From NCBI GenBank assembly GCA_015680685.1, contig MNCI01019033.1:62978-126977 (forward strand): a DNA stretch of 64,000 nucleotides, read 5' to 3'. Under the pieces are notes generated by a model. That model did not search any database. It saw nothing but the letters and a program-made list of their open reading frames with translations, and had not been told where the DNA came from. A program made the position numbers and the translations under genes. The DNA is from Gnetum montanum (lineage: Eukaryota; Streptophyta; Gnetopsida; Gnetales; Gnetaceae). Below are positions 24,255 through 35,639 of this stretch, piece by piece (the first letter of the stretch is position 1; each line of letters begins with the position of its first letter).

Positions 24255-25508
24255 TGATGATCATAGAACATAGAAAAGGGATGGGGGGGTGTGGGCGGCG
24301 ATGAGTAAGTTCCCTAAGTCAAAAATTCTTCAACATAAAGCATATGCTAATTTTATGTGTTTCCCTAGCTTGGGTACTCCATACTCAGAGGGTAGATCAC
24401 TTGCATACCTTTAGATTTTATTTCTCTCAAAATGTGGTTTGAAGGATAGCATATCCTTTACAAGCTTTAAGCTCCACTGTGGAGTGATTTATCATTGTCA
24501 ATCCACTCAACCTAACTAGGTCCAAACAAGCTTAGATTGTGATTTTAAGGATCTCACAACCTTTACAAATTGAGCTCTACTCTAGAGTGTTATGAGGCTA
24601 CACCACCTGCTCAATATGAGCAAGATCCTAACAAGCTCAATGATGATGCCTTCTCACAAGAAGTGCATCAATGCTAATGGGTCAATAAGAAAAAAGAAAA
24701 ATACACAAGGAAAGAATGTAACAAACTTTAAAAAGTCCTTGTAGTTGAAGCTCACTTTAATACAATAATAAATACCATAAGAAAATGATAGTTCAATGAA
24801 GAACAAATTACAATTTTAGAGAATAGACAATTAGGATCTTGAATATGAACAATGCATGCATATTTTTCAAGAGAATGAAGTCTTCTTATAGTTTTGAAGT
24901 TTCTAAAATCACAATAGAATTCATGCAATGACTATCTAATGACTAGGGGAGATGTCTCCTTCGAGATTGGGACATCTCTCTGAAATTGACTTCAAATTTT
25001 GGGAGACATCTCTTCTAAAAGTGAGATGTCTTCTTTCCAAAGGAGATGCCTATTTTTTTTGGAATATGTCTACTCTTTGGGGAAGACATCTCTACAACAT
25101 CTCTATGATGTCTCTATGATGTCTTTGTAACGTCTCTGAAGAGACATTTCTTCTACAGTGGCCAAAAATGAAACTTCTCATTTTGATGTTGGGAGCCTCT
25201 GGATGCCTACAAAAAAATCCCCATAGATCTTATAACCTCCTAGACTCATGAAAAGGATCCAAAACACTTTGAAATATCCAAGAATCATCCTCAAAAAAAT
25301 CAACACACATATTTAGCTTTCTCTTAATCCCTGAAACATCTTCATTTTTCTTGTAGTCTTCATTCTCATCCATGCACTCTTAAGTCCTTATAGTCTCGAC
25401 TTTGAAATCTCTTTGTAGATCTCATTATTGACTTGTAAAATCATCACACTCCATAACATTCTATGCTATCCATTTTCCTTAGGGTTTTGACATACCAAAA
25501 GTTTAATA
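24255..25508 (-). repeat. E3 5' LTR
   Basis: It pairs with 20308-21358 and adds about 200 bases (24255-24455) absent from the truncated copy. The minus-strand end is ...GATCATCA, followed by AG and the primer site. GAGACATCTC-type motifs lie at about 24949-25100. Confidence 0.8.
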
Positions 25509-25591
25509 GATGGACTAGATGGGATTTTCCATTTCCAACCCATTATAGTCAGCACCAATACCCAATGAAGATGAAGTGTTGGAAATGTTCG

Positions 25592-25712
25592 GATTTTCCA
25601 TTTTAGAACTAGTGGCATTTTTCATTTTCAAATTGATAGCATTTCCCATTTTGGAATTGGCAGCATATTTCATTTTATAATTGGTGGCGTTTTCCATTTT
25701 TCCAATAGTGGC
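25592..25712. repeat. 24-bp tandem repeat in the E2 LTR
   Basis: Four to five units like GCATTTCCCATTTTGGAATTGGCA. In translation they give an eight-residue period on the minus strand, with no sign of selection. They lie in U3, upstream of the TATA box. Confidence 0.75.
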
Positions 25713-26066
25713 TAGCATAATCATCCCAAGTCTTTAGCAGTTGCAACATGGCTAGTGAAGACCACATTTTACATGGTTTCCATTAGTTTCCAAAATTTTC
25801 CACATTTTCCATAGTTTCCAACATTTTCCAACTACCTCAACATAGTCCTCCAAGGCCAATGTAGTTAGGATGGTGTCAACATATTCACAAAATTCCATTT
25901 ACTATGTATAGTAAATTTATGGCCTTTGGTATTTACGATGTATTCCAAACTTACTATAAATGGAAACCACACTGGAATGTGTAACTGTTACCACCTATAA
26001 ATTGACATCTAAGTGTTAGCTATCATGAAAATGATGTATAGGACATAAAAATAGCAATTCCACACC

Positions 26067-26074
26067 TATATAAA
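26067..26074 (+). promoter_or_regulatory. TATA box in the E2 3' LTR
   Basis: TATATAAA in the context CACACCTATATAAACCTAAT, within the LTR and about 175 bases before the region shared with the 5' LTR. Confidence 0.5.
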
Positions 26075-26759
26075 CCTAATGTCAATAACTTATTCTTGTT
26101 CCACCACTTTTTTGGAATAACAACACCATAACCTATTCCTTTACCTAGAAACACTTTTTAACCAAGAGCCCTTGCAACCTTGAAAAATATTTTGGTAGCA
26201 AAAATTGATCTATGTTGGGCATAGTGACTTCTATGTATTACCATTGCACCAAAGGTGAAACACTGATCCACGAATGCAATTGTTGTTCCTAGTAGAAACT
26301 AGTGTGGAGTTGTTAGAAACTGGAGCTAGGAAGAATTTTGATCATGGAGTTGATGAAAAACATAGCTTGCAAGCATTAATAGACTCTAAACCTCATTAAG
26401 AAAATTCTTATGCACTTAGCATAAAATCTGTACTTTTTGAACCTACTACTTTATTTTCCATTTTAATAAAGTTGTAGTTCATTGTTGTGCAAATTTGAGT
26501 TTACATTTTTATTTATGTGTCTGTTTTCCACTTTGAATCTACAATTCCATTTTTGTTTATGTTTTCATTTTTATTTATGTTTATTTTTTCATTTATGTTT
26601 ACATTTCTGTCTATGTTTAAGTCCTTGGGTGATCATCGAAACCATCCAGGGTGCATTGAATCTCGTTTCCAAAGGCCCTTAGGATTCAAGGCTAAAACTA
26701 TTCCTGCACATGGGATATTCTAGTGTTCATTCTAGCAACCAAAGTTTCTAGGTCCAACA

Positions 26760-29184
26760 CTCATAGGGAATGCATGGAGTGCTCGGAGTAGGAGTGCTGG
26801 GAGGTGAAGTTACCTATAGTGCCATTGAGGGCACCTAGGAACTTTAGACCTCTGATGGGGTTAGTGAATTCACCAGTAGCAGTAGCCTTGATAATGCAAA
26901 ATTTGGATTTTTTCTAGACTAGAGGTAAGGTGTTCTATGAGTAGGAGATTCTTTAGTTCTACCTCATATTCTAGAGGACTTTCCCTATTGCTTGGATCTG
27001 TTAGGTTGATACTAGTTCCTATGACATCATCAAGGTCCTTGTTGCTGAGGTCATTGAGATGCAAGCAAGATCAAACAAATAGAATTTTGTTGTCGCATCA
27101 TCAGAGTGCAAGACCTAGCTGGTAGAGATCTTCCTTGATGTAACTATGTAAGAGATAGGATGGTCTTACAAGAACCTTTCTCCTAAAAGAAGGGTTCTTG
27201 CAAGAGTTATTATGATGAATAACTTGGGTAGCTTTCATGTTATACATGTCATGTCTTTTGTGATGTTAGTGATTAGTCACTTGAAGGATCCTTGCATCCT
27301 TAATTATCCATATATTATCTTGTATAGGTTAGAGTTGGTGGTTTGAGATGCCAATGGGGTCCCTTTTTCATCAGTCATCTTAATGCTATATCAGCACTAT
27401 TGGATTTGACCACCTACCTTGTCCATCAAAGAGATTGGTATTTGGGATGAGGACTAGTTTCCAAACTTGGGATGTACCTTCTACAAAAAGTGGTTGTCTT
27501 GGACATGCTTTGAGGAGGTTTGGTGAATCTTGAATCAATATATCTTAGGAGATGGTGGTAGGGCTACCTGGGAGGCCCATTATGTCAATTTATAGTAGCC
27601 AAAATAGTAGCAGTAGTAGGATATGGTGGGAGAGAATCCAACCTTTTTGGGAGTCAAATCTTGGCTCATGGCCTATTTGGACATCCTTTAGGTAAATCTC
27701 ATCACATAGTGTAATGAGATGGATGTGCATCTCCATGTCTACTATGATAGATTAGAGAGAAGGTAGTACTGTTTATCCTCCAATATGGAGATCCTAGAAC
27801 ATCACTTGTTCTCTAGGATGACAGATCTTCATCAAACAGTGAGCCGTTAGGAGGTGGGTGATTTAGTGAGCCCAGAGTTTGCACCTATGGGATTCCTAAT
27901 CATTGATGTAGGTTAGGTAGGACCATCTACCCCCAATGACCAAGTGGACGATGAAGTTAATGAGTAGAATGTCATGAGTGAAGAGGTAGGTGATGATGTG
28001 CCTCAACTTCCTCCTTCAGTAGAGTCTCTAGCATCCCCTACAAGGGAAGGCTTAGCTCCTCTAGCATTAGTAAGTATTTCTCACTTCCTCTTTGGCTTAT
28101 TCAAATGTATATTTTGAATGCTATGATAGATGGAAGTACTTTTTGCCTAATCTATATTTATTATATTTTCATTAATTCAAGTGCATTGTTCTACTCTCTT
28201 TTATTAGGACTATAAAGAGCTAGTTGGGGGCTATGTTAGGATGTGAATTGATGCTCTTTGAGCTTTGTTCCCTTATTTTGCAAGCTTGGATGAGTTACTA
28301 GGTACTCCTGTGACTAACAACCAGCTGCAATTGAGAGTCTCAACTCATAAGATGAGTTCTAATCAAGTTCTAATCAAATTGTAATTCATGAAGGGGAACA
28401 CTTTCCATCCCATGATTGTATGGAGTTGAATTACAAACTTGGAGGACCAAAGAGCAAATTGGAGTGAGCTTCAAGTGGAGGTAGCGGTCATTCAAAAGTT
28501 GTATCTATGTTGGACTAGGAACTGCTAGCTCATGTGACCCACATGAGCCCCCAGCTTAGAGTTTCTTCATCATACCACTCATAGTTACTTGTAATTTAAT
28601 TGGAAGTAGAAGAGCAATTTCATCAATGCAAACTCTTGTATCTTGCACCCATGTTGCAGTCATTATCAATATTTCCTACTTAGTTTAGTAATTTAACTAT
28701 TTGGATTTGAATATTTGACCATTGAGGATGGTTGAGTAAGACTACTGGTCATAGTAGCTTTTTGTAGTTGATGGATTGAGAGATTCTTCTTTGGATAAGG
28801 AGTTGTGATCTAGTTGAAACTTACACCTAGCCATAGCTGTTAGTTGGAAGTTATCATAACCATCAAGAAAAGCCATTTTTAGTAGTTTGAAGTAGAACTA
28901 CAATAGGAATTTTAGAGATAGAGATAAAGGAGGATACACACAGATATAGAGGAGATAGAAGTTTTTATAGATTAAGATGGAAATTATTCATGATTATTGT
29001 ATTGAGAGTTATTCTTGAGATTGATGATTAAATGATAATGTATTTGTTTTTGTAAGAGTGAATTTATGTTATGTGTTCACCATAATTTTAGCACCTTACC
29101 CTTACGTAACCCACAGTCTTCCATTTGATTAATTTCCATGTTCTACAATGCAAGCCCTACTAAAATAAGACTCAAAAAAAAAAC
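26760..29184 (+). pseudogene. Unrecognised degenerate coding remnant with a plausible intron
   Basis: Between E2 and E4 lies plus-strand sequence with broken coding character, not matching any pol domain. Readable pieces include FVVASSECKT (about 27095), LKDPCILNYPYIILYRLELVV (split by shifts) and an acidic/Pro-rich stretch GDDVPQLPPSVESLASP near 27990. A canonical 5' splice site GCATTA|GTAAGTATTT (about 28070) is followed after about 135 bases by TTTTATTAG|GACTATAAAG (28208). The next exon-like part reads DYKELVGGYVRM then EDQRANWSELQVEVAV, helical in character. It resembles in style, though I cannot show homology with, the antisense multi-exon gene at 44732-58045. 28600-29184 shows nothing clear. 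Confidence 0.35.
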
Positions 29185-29949
29185 ATAACAAGGAGACCTC
29201 TTGAGAATTTAGTTGATAAATAGATGTTTGTTCATGTCTCTTTACTAAAGAGCTTGATGTGTTTCACTTGGAAATATAAGCTTGTACCTCATTACATTGG
29301 GCTGTTTGATGTTTTTAAACATATAGGATAGGTTGTGTATCATGTTGGTTTGGCTTCATAACTTTTAAGCATGCATGATATGTTCTATGTCTCCACGCTA
29401 CAAAAGTATGTTCTTGATAACAATAATGTTTTTGATTGGATGGAAGTACAAATTGATGCTAATGCCTAATACATGGAGTGACTTGTAAGGATCATGGACT
29501 TGATGAAACATTAATTACATAGCAATATAGTGTGCATGGTGAAGCTCTTGTAAAGTTGTCATGATTCTCAATAGTTTTCTTAGAAGCTTGAGTTTGATTT
29601 ACATTCTTCCCATCTTGAAATCTTTCAGGAGGAAGATTCTTAAGGAGGGAGGGGTGGAGTGGTGGGAAGGAGAGAAGGATATAACATCCTATATTTTTTT
29701 GATCCTTGGTATGTATATACCTTAATTGAGATAATGTTGCTTGATTGTTGAATGTGTTATACATGTTAGTAGTTTGATATATTTTATGGTTATGGACTTG
29801 ATATTTTATATTGATGAGCTTTGTCATGCATGTATGAATTAATGGTAGTATACATATTTTTGGCATCTATCTAGGTATATAAATATATTTTTGTTCAACA
29901 AATGTGTATGTATCCTATTGTTGAGTGTGGCAGGATTTCATGAGAGGTT
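29185..29949 (+). mobile_element. E4: 3' end of a Tekay/Del-like chromovirus
   Basis: 29185-29640 is a degenerate integrase C-terminus: HYIGLFDVFKHIG, VVYHVGLAS, MHDMFYVSTLQKYVLDN and MEVQIDANA align with the plant Tekay/Del pattern (..YIGPYEILERVGxVAYRLALP..VHDVFHVSMLRKY). It ends in EIFQEED, near the usual C-terminus. A long purine tract (29642-29679) precedes an LTR starting TATAACATCC, probably an altered TGTAACATCCC. The LTR is interrupted at about 29953 by E5. The upstream part of E4 is missing. Confidence 0.75.
29680..29949 (+). repeat. E4 LTR, left part
   Basis: Begins TATAACATCCTATATTTTTT after the purine-rich tract. It is AT-rich and breaks off at the E5 insertion, with TGAT at 29950-29953 and again at 36641-36644. 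Confidence 0.55.
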
Positions 29950-29953
29950 TGAT

Positions 29954-30954
29954 TGGAAGAATGTCTAGTATAGGAGCACTTCTTCTAATCCCCTTTTAAT
30001 TCCCTACATATGATTTTTGTAGGTTTTAGATGTTGTGGAGATGTCTTGGAGATTAAGAAGAAATCTTGGCTAAGAACTATAAGGAAAGAAGAGATGTCTT
30101 GCATGTTTGAAAGATGCCTCGATTGAAAGCTAGATTTTAATAGGAGATGCTCCACACATGTAGGAGGTGTCTTAGTTGAGAAGGAGATATTCCATTATGA
30201 TAGTAGTTGTTTTAGGGGATATGTTTCAAATTTTGGGAGACATCTCATGTGAGATGTCTAAACCCTAGAGGAGATGCCTCACTTCAATAGGAGACATCTC
30301 TCACTACCTAAAGATTTCTCTCTTGAACATCGCAATTGATAGTAAGACATCTTGGAAAAGCTTAAGATGATTAGTAAAATTGGGAAAAGTTTCAAATTAG
30401 CATTTCCAAGTTGGAAAACAACTAAGAAAAGCTAAGAAAAGATAGAAACAATTGGTAATGTTTAAGTTGATCTTGAGAAAAGGTTTCTAAGTTTCTTATC
30501 TTTAATTTCCAATAAATATTACATGAAGTTTCATGTTTTGAAACATGAGATAATGAGAGAAGAGAGTTGATTGAGATTTATATGAGCAGATAGTGGTAAG
30601 AGTGCATGAGTCTGTAGGTAACTATAAGATCAATTATATGTGTGTCACCCTATGTATCTCTTTTGTGCATTATGTGTTTGGAGCTCAGTCCTATATTATG
30701 GGAAAGATCTCATTCAATTATGTCTTACATTGAGAAAAAAATTTGTATAGTTATAGGACCTCATGCTTTGTAATATTTTTGAGTGTTTGTGAGTGGATTA
30801 TGTTGTTGTGGTGGTGAAACCACTGATTGTAATCATCTCTAAATGAAGATAGTTAGTTTTCTTATTTTCTAGAAATTTGAACTATCTTTCATAATACCTA
30901 GATTTAGTGGAATTTGAAGGTTAAAACAATTATAGTGAACCTACTCCAATGTTA
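29954..30954 (+). repeat. E5 5' LTR
   Basis: Colinear with 35640-36640: TATGATTTTTG..GGTTT..ATGTTGTGGAGA, GGAGACATCTC motifs, GAGAGATCTC/GAAAGATCTCATT and GTGAACCTACTCCAA. The first 25 bases are too diverged to place the start exactly. I use TGGAAGAATG because TGAT precedes it. Confidence 0.75.
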
Positions 30955-30967
30955 TTGGTATAAATGC
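30955..30967 (+). promoter_or_regulatory. E5 primer binding site
   Basis: TTGGTATAAATGC directly after the LTR end; the reference plant initiator-Met site is TTGGTATCAGAGC. Confidence 0.6.
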
Positions 30968-31064
30968 ATTAGGTTGATTGTGCTTGGGAATTTGGTTATG
31001 GGATTTTGTCAATTTCATATGGTACCTAAAACTAAATAGGTTCAAGCCATGAACATAGACATGA

Positions 31065-32200
31065 AGAGCATTAAATTTGAATTTCAACTAATGTTTGCTT
31101 GATTAGATAAGATCAATGCCAAGGTAGACATGAATGCAGGTCTCAACCATGTTTAGACTTGTAGAGGTGATGAGCATTTAAGATTGGATGGTGAATAAGT
31201 TTCTTGGTCAAGTGGAGGAGGAGTGATATGAGGAAGGAAAATATAGCTATGGAAGTCTTAGAACCCATCAACCAAGGATTCCAATAGAAGGGAATTTACT
31301 ATCTCAAATGATAGTTCCAAGAGCTTTATTACTGGCATCAACTTCCTCTCATGGTAGGCTTAATGATGAGGATGAGGTAAGGCTTGTTAGAGTGTCTAGA
31401 AATGCTTTCATACTTTCATATGTAGAATTGAATACCTTCAATGGTGTAGATGATAGAAGTACTTTTGTAAGTTTAATGAAGACACTTTAGAAATATTTTG
31501 AGTTAGGGAAGATATCAAATCAATTAAGGGTACCTATTACCAAATCCAAATTAGAAGGTATGACTTCTACTTAGTGGAAAGAGAAGTCCTAAAATTATGA
31601 AAGGCAAAATGGTCAACCTATTAGAGATTAGACTATGATGAAATACAGGTTAAGGGTAAATTTGAATAATCTTGATAGAAAAAAGAGTTGATCATGAAGT
31701 TGAAATTTCTAAGAAAAGATTATAAAGATGTCAAGGATATTTACATCAAATTTTTTCAACTATTTTATTAAGATAAGGTAAACTGGGACAAGAATGAATA
31801 GGTTTTAATCTTTTTAGGACATCTCAAAAAGGTGTATCAATAGGAGTTTTCATTCTATGAGCCATAAGCTCTTAATGAGACTTATGATTTGGTAATCCAG
31901 GTAGAAAAAAAACTTAATGGATTTGGAAAGAAGAGCAAATAACCTTTGAAGAAAAGGAATAAGGGATCCACTTTTAGATCTAAATATAAAGATGATAGTC
32001 ATTACAAGAAGACAGAAAGGAGTGATGAGAAGGGTAAAGCCAAGAAGAACTAAGGCAAGAGAGATAAGAATCAAGATAGTAACTCATTCAAGATTTAGTG
32101 CTTCAAGTGTGGAGAATGAGTATGTAAGCAACGAAAATGTCCACTTTTCAAGATAGCTAACATCAAGAATGTGTAAACCATGCAAGTGGAGGAGGCATCT
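31065..32200 (+). pseudogene. E5 gag, degenerate
   Basis: Readable pieces: TFNGVDDRSTFVSLMKTL-type capsid text (open at 31308-31490), TKSKLEGMTST.W (about 31540), LRVNLNNLD (31645) and YDLVIQVEKKLNGF (31885-31930). These match the Retrotrans_gag pattern of chromoviruses. The zinc knuckle at 32099-32140 reads CFKCGE.VCKQRKC; the histidine is replaced by cysteine and a stop sits inside. Gag would form the particle and package RNA. The copy cannot make a full protein. Confidence 0.75.
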
Positions 32201-32319
32201 AGGCAAGCTATTAAAGAGGCAATCCTAATGCTCCCAAGACTATGAAAGTTTCTAAATTAAACTCTTGTGCATTCATTGGGAATGTAAATAGAGGGGACTA
32301 TATTGCTAGAAAATTGTTA

Positions 32320-32640
32320 TTTTGAATTAGGGCTAGATTTTTTATTGATAGGGAATCAATTAATATTTTGATTAATGGAAAAGCCCAAGAAAATGTTATT
32401 TCATCTAAGAAAATTTCTAGATTAGATTTCGTAACAAGTCCTCATCCTAGATCCTATAAGGTATGTTGATTATCTAGAGATTTCTCTCAAGAGGTAAGAG
32501 AGCAATGTGTTTGAAAATTTAAAACTGGGAGTTTTGATGATGCAATGAAATGTGATATGCTCCCAATTGATTGTGCTAATGTGATTCATGGTAGATCTTT
32601 GAATTTTGATAATGGTACTCAATTTGATGGAGCAAGAAAT
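32320..32640 (+). pseudogene. E5 protease, degenerate
   Basis: FFIDRESINILINGKA sits where chromoviral proteases have a D-G/S-G-S-type active site. The glycine after Asp is Arg here. Downstream PRSYKVC, SFDDAMKCDMLPIDCANVIHGRS corresponds to the C-terminal part (CDVLPMDxCHLLLGRPW). Retroviral-type aspartic protease that would cleave gag-pol; inactive. Confidence 0.7.
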
Positions 32641-32844
32641 ATATGGAGTGTAGGTAGACTTGTTTGAATCTATGAGTTGATTTCTATGGCAGCTAAAAAA
32701 GAAAGGCAAAAAAGCTCACTTAATGCTTCCTTAATCCTTCCAAGAGAGAAGAAATATGATGAAATAGGCTTTGGTTTTATTGTTGTATCCATAGTTTCTT
32801 CTTATCATGATGATGTATAGGTATAACTTCTAATAGGTGTGCTA

Positions 32845-33760
32845 GGCTTGAAGAAGAAGTTTTCCAAAGTCTTTAAGAAGGAATTGGATGTAGTACCACA
32901 AATGAGGAATGTATAGCACCAAATTGATTTCATCCCTAGTGCTTCCATTCCAAATGAAAGAGTATAACAAATGAATAAAATTAGTGGGTAGAATTACAAA
33001 GGAAAATAGAGTAGTTATTTGCAAATGGCTTCTTGAGAAAATCCATTTTACCTTGTAAGGTTTTAGAAGTGATTTTGCCAAAGAATTATAATTATGAATG
33101 GAGGATGTACATTGATTCAAGGGTAGTGAAAAAGATAATAGTGAGGTACAAGTTTTCTATTTTAAGGATGAATGATATCCTTGATATCCTTACCAATGTA
33201 GAAATTTTTAGCAAACTTGATTTAAAGAGTGGTTACTTTCGAATTCAGATTAGACCCGGTGATGAATGGAAGATAGCTTTCAACATACTGAATAGATTAT
33301 CTGAGTAGTTAGTGATGTCATTTGGGCTTACAAATGCACCTACTACATTCATGAGGTGGATGCATGATGTACTGAAATAATTGATTGGTAAGTATTGTAT
33401 TGTCTTCTTTCATGATATTTTACTATACAACTCTAATAAGGAGGAGCACTTGGATCACTTGAGCAGAGTATGTATTAAATTGGAGGAGGCATATTTGGTG
33501 ATCAATGTGAAGAAAAGCAATTTTTAGGAGAAAAATCACATACTTGAGATATGTGATTTCTAAAAACTAAATTTGGATTAAAGCTACTTAGATGAGGTCT
33601 ATTAGAGATTGGCCAACTTCTAGGATTGTTGGAGAGGTAAGATTATTTCTTGGTTTAGTAGATTTTTATTGAAGGTTCATCAAAAAGTTCAATGGTATTT
33701 CTTGGTCTATGTTTTATTTTTTAAAGAATAATAGAGATTTCTTGTGGAGGTGCTGAAACC
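32845..33760 (+). pseudogene. E5 reverse transcriptase, degenerate
   Basis: The best-preserved part of the element is open from 33033 to 33308: WRMYIDSRVVKKI, RMNDILDIL, FSKLDLKSGYFRIQIRPGDEWKIAF. The first catalytic Asp (in SKLDLKSGY) is intact. After a stop, MSFGLTNAPTTFM (about 33314) follows, then the active-site strand IVFFHDILLYN (33398-33430), where plant chromoviruses have FFDDIL. The first Asp of the pair is His, so the enzyme would be dead even without stops. It would copy element RNA into DNA. Confidence 0.88.
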
Positions 33761-33779
33761 AAAAGAATATCTAAATTGT

Positions 33780-34185
33780 TAAAAGAAAAAATAACTAGTA
33801 AACCAATGTTTGTAATTCCATATTTTTAGAAGATTTTTTAGGTGGAGGTAGATGCAAGTAGGCTAGTCATTAATAGGGTACTTTCATAAGAAGGTATGCT
33901 TGTTGCTTTATTTTTAGAAAATTTAAATGAGTAAAGGCAAAAGTATAGCATATATGAGAAGGATTTGTATGCTATTCTTTAAGCAAGTAATCTTTAGAGA
34001 TATTACTTGTTGGCCAAGGAGTTCACTTTGATAACAAATCACAAAGCACTACAGTTTCTAAATTTTCAAAAGAAGCTAAGTCCTAAACATGTGAAGTGGG
34101 TTGAATAGTTATAGGAGTTCGATTTTGTGCTCAAGAACAAAAGTGGAAAAGCCAATGTGGTGGTTGATGCTCTAGGGTGCATGTG
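33780..34185 (+). pseudogene. E5 RNase H, degenerate
   Basis: EVDASRLVINRVLS, then KYSIYEKDLYAIL, RYYLLAKEFTLITNHKALQFL and SPKHVKWVE, aligned with the Ty3-gypsy RNase H pattern (ASxxAIGAVL..YPVYDKEMLAI..WRHYLLGxxFxVxTDHxSLKYL). The Asp of TDH is Asn. It would remove the RNA strand from the RNA-DNA hybrid. Stops interrupt it. Confidence 0.8.
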
Positions 34186-34389
34186 GTGAATTTTAGCATA
34201 CATCATGTGGAAGGTATGGGTGATTTTATTGATTGGTATAAGAATGATTGTGATTTTACGTAGGTGTGAAAAAGCCTCAAGGAATAATTATTAAGTAAGA
34301 TAAAAAAATGGAGGGACTACCATATTCAAGATAACTATTATTTAAAAATGAGAAGGTATGTGTTTCCAATTCTAATTTTAGGAGAAAAT

Positions 34390-35060
34390 TTTATTTAAAA
34401 AGCAATGTGATGGCATGATAGGTTACATGAAAAGGGAAAAAACATTAGAAGTTATGGGTAGAAACTATTTTTGTCCTAGACTAGCATTTGAAGTTTCAAA
34501 ATTTATAAAAAAGTATTTGACATGTTAGAAATTCAAAGGAGGTAAAGGAATGGATGGATATTACACATCTTTGCTAATTCTTAAGGATTAATGGAAAAGT
34601 ATGTCAATGGATTTTAGAAGTGATATTCCAAAAATTAATATTAGGAATGGTGATATTTTTTTATTGTGGACAGTTTCTCCAAGATGGAATAATTCATTCC
34701 ATGTAAAATGGTGAGTGATGCTTCTCATGTTATAAATTTATTTTTCCAACATGTTGTGAAGTTGCATGGACTTCCTTTGAATAATATTCGTAGTAGAGAG
34801 TCAAAGTTCACTGGTCATTTTTAGAGATTCCTTTGAAGAATTTTCTTAACAAAGTTAAAATTTTTAATGCATATCATCCATAATCTAATGGACAATTAGA
34901 GTTGATAAATAAATTGTTACTGATATTTTGAGGTGTTTGTGTGGTGGATAGTTCAATCAGTGGGAAAATTTGCTGTCATGTTGAATTTTTGTATAATAAT
35001 GCTTTCAATATTGCTATTAGTAAGAAGCCATTTAAGGTGAATTATTGATTTTGTACAAAT
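34390..35060 (+). pseudogene. E5 integrase, degenerate
   Basis: It starts with WHDRLHEKGK, remnant of the HHCC zinc domain. The catalytic core shows VDSFSKME.FIPCKMVSDASHVINLFFQHVVKLHGLPL, then ESKFTGHF. The region corresponding to VSDRDTKFTGHF has lost the second catalytic Asp. AYHPQTDGQTE is reduced to AYHP..NGQLE text near 34870. Frameshifts and stops are present. Integrase inserts the cDNA into the chromosome. Confidence 0.78.
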
Positions 35061-35234
35061 ATGGTGGAGAATGTGAGGAGCTTTAAGGGAGAAGATTAAC
35101 TTAATGTTAATTTTTTGTAAGAGATGAAAGATCTTCATGCACAAGTGAAGAAAAATTTGGAGAAGAACACTCAAGAGAGATTTCTTAATAAGAATGAAGG
35201 GAAGTGAAAGCCTAAATTTACTATTGGTGATCTA

Positions 35235-35630
35235 TTTTGGGTGCACTTAAAGAAGAAAATGTTGAGCGATGTCAACTTCTCCAAGTTGAAAGCTAAGAAG
35301 ATGAATCCTTTCATAATAAAGTCTAAAATTAATGATAATTATTTTAAGATTAACTCGCCAAAAAATGTTGGTATGTTTTTTATGTTGAATGTTATAGATA
35401 TTATGCATTACCATGGATCATTTGATGATGAAACTATACAGGGTAACATTGATGAGTTAAAGAAGGCTATTAAGTCCAAGCCTTCAATGGAATGGAAGGC
35501 AATCCTAATCAAGAGGAGAGAAGCTTCTAGTATCTTGGAAGTGAAGAGGCATAAGTACTTGATCCATTAGAAGGATCAATCTACTAATGATGTTGTATGA
35601 GTCTATGACACTAAACTTATTGAGTGGGGG
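35235..35630 (+). pseudogene. E5 integrase C-terminus and chromodomain-like tail
   Basis: Open from 35241 to 35570. LKKKMLSDVNFSKLKAKKMNPF, INDNYFKINSPKNVGMFFMLNVIDIMHYHG matches the chromoviral pattern GPFKVLKRINDNAYKLELP..YGVSATFNVADLSPY. After about 35500, KRHKYLIH.KDQSTNDVV.VYDTKLIEW has the spacing of a chromodomain (YLVKWKGxxxxxATWExxxxL), with stops where two Trp codons would be. Chromodomains are known to steer insertion to chromatin marks. Confidence 0.65.
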
Positions 35631-35632
35631 AT
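35619..35632 (+). promoter_or_regulatory. E5 polypurine tract
   Basis: ATTGAGTGGGGGAT lies just upstream of the 3' LTR. GAGTGGGGGA is a frequent polypurine form in plant Ty3-gypsy elements. Confidence 0.55.
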
Positions 35633-35639
35633 CACTTCT

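Larger units (their letters stand above)
20307..25508 (-). mobile_element. E3: gag-only Copia element
   Basis: Nested in the E2 3' LTR and flanked by the 5-bp duplication GATGG (20302-20306 and 25509-25513). On the minus strand: 5' LTR 25508-24255, primer site TGACATTAGAGCC (from 24252; the common type is TGGTATCAGAGCC), degenerate gag (about 24235-22950), non-coding DNA (22950-21373), purine tract CACCAAAAATGGGGAGAT, 3' LTR 21358-20308. No integrase or RT was found in the 2.9-kb interior, so it depended on partners. The 3' LTR is about 0.2 kb shorter than the 5' LTR and stops at the N at 20307, which probably hides missing sequence. Confidence 0.8.
9573..26759 (+). mobile_element. E2: Tat/Ogre-like gag-protease element lacking pol
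   Basis: Order: 3' part of the 5' LTR (9573-10095), primer-site motif (10102-10120), 19-bp minisatellite, gag-protease (11038-14350), long spacer with tandem and palindromic repeats, 3'-splice-like site (18520), non-coding tail, purine tract, 3' LTR (20006-20306 plus 25514-26759). The 3' LTR is split by Copia element E3. RT, RNase H and integrase are absent and nothing between 14350 and 20005 resembles them, so this is a pol-less element of the TR-GAG type. Membership in the Tat/Ogre group is inferred from gag, protease and spacer similarity to E6, whose RT and second RNase H are diagnostic. The coding frames are broken by many stops. Confidence 0.75.
25514..26759 (+). repeat. E2 3' LTR, right part
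   Basis: It continues the LTR after the E3 target duplication. It contains a 24-bp array (25592-25712), a TATA box TATATAAA (26067-26074), then the region shared with the 5' LTR (26242-26759), ending GGTCCAACA. Together with 20006-20306 the LTR is about 1.55 kb, similar to E6 and E7. Confidence 0.75.
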
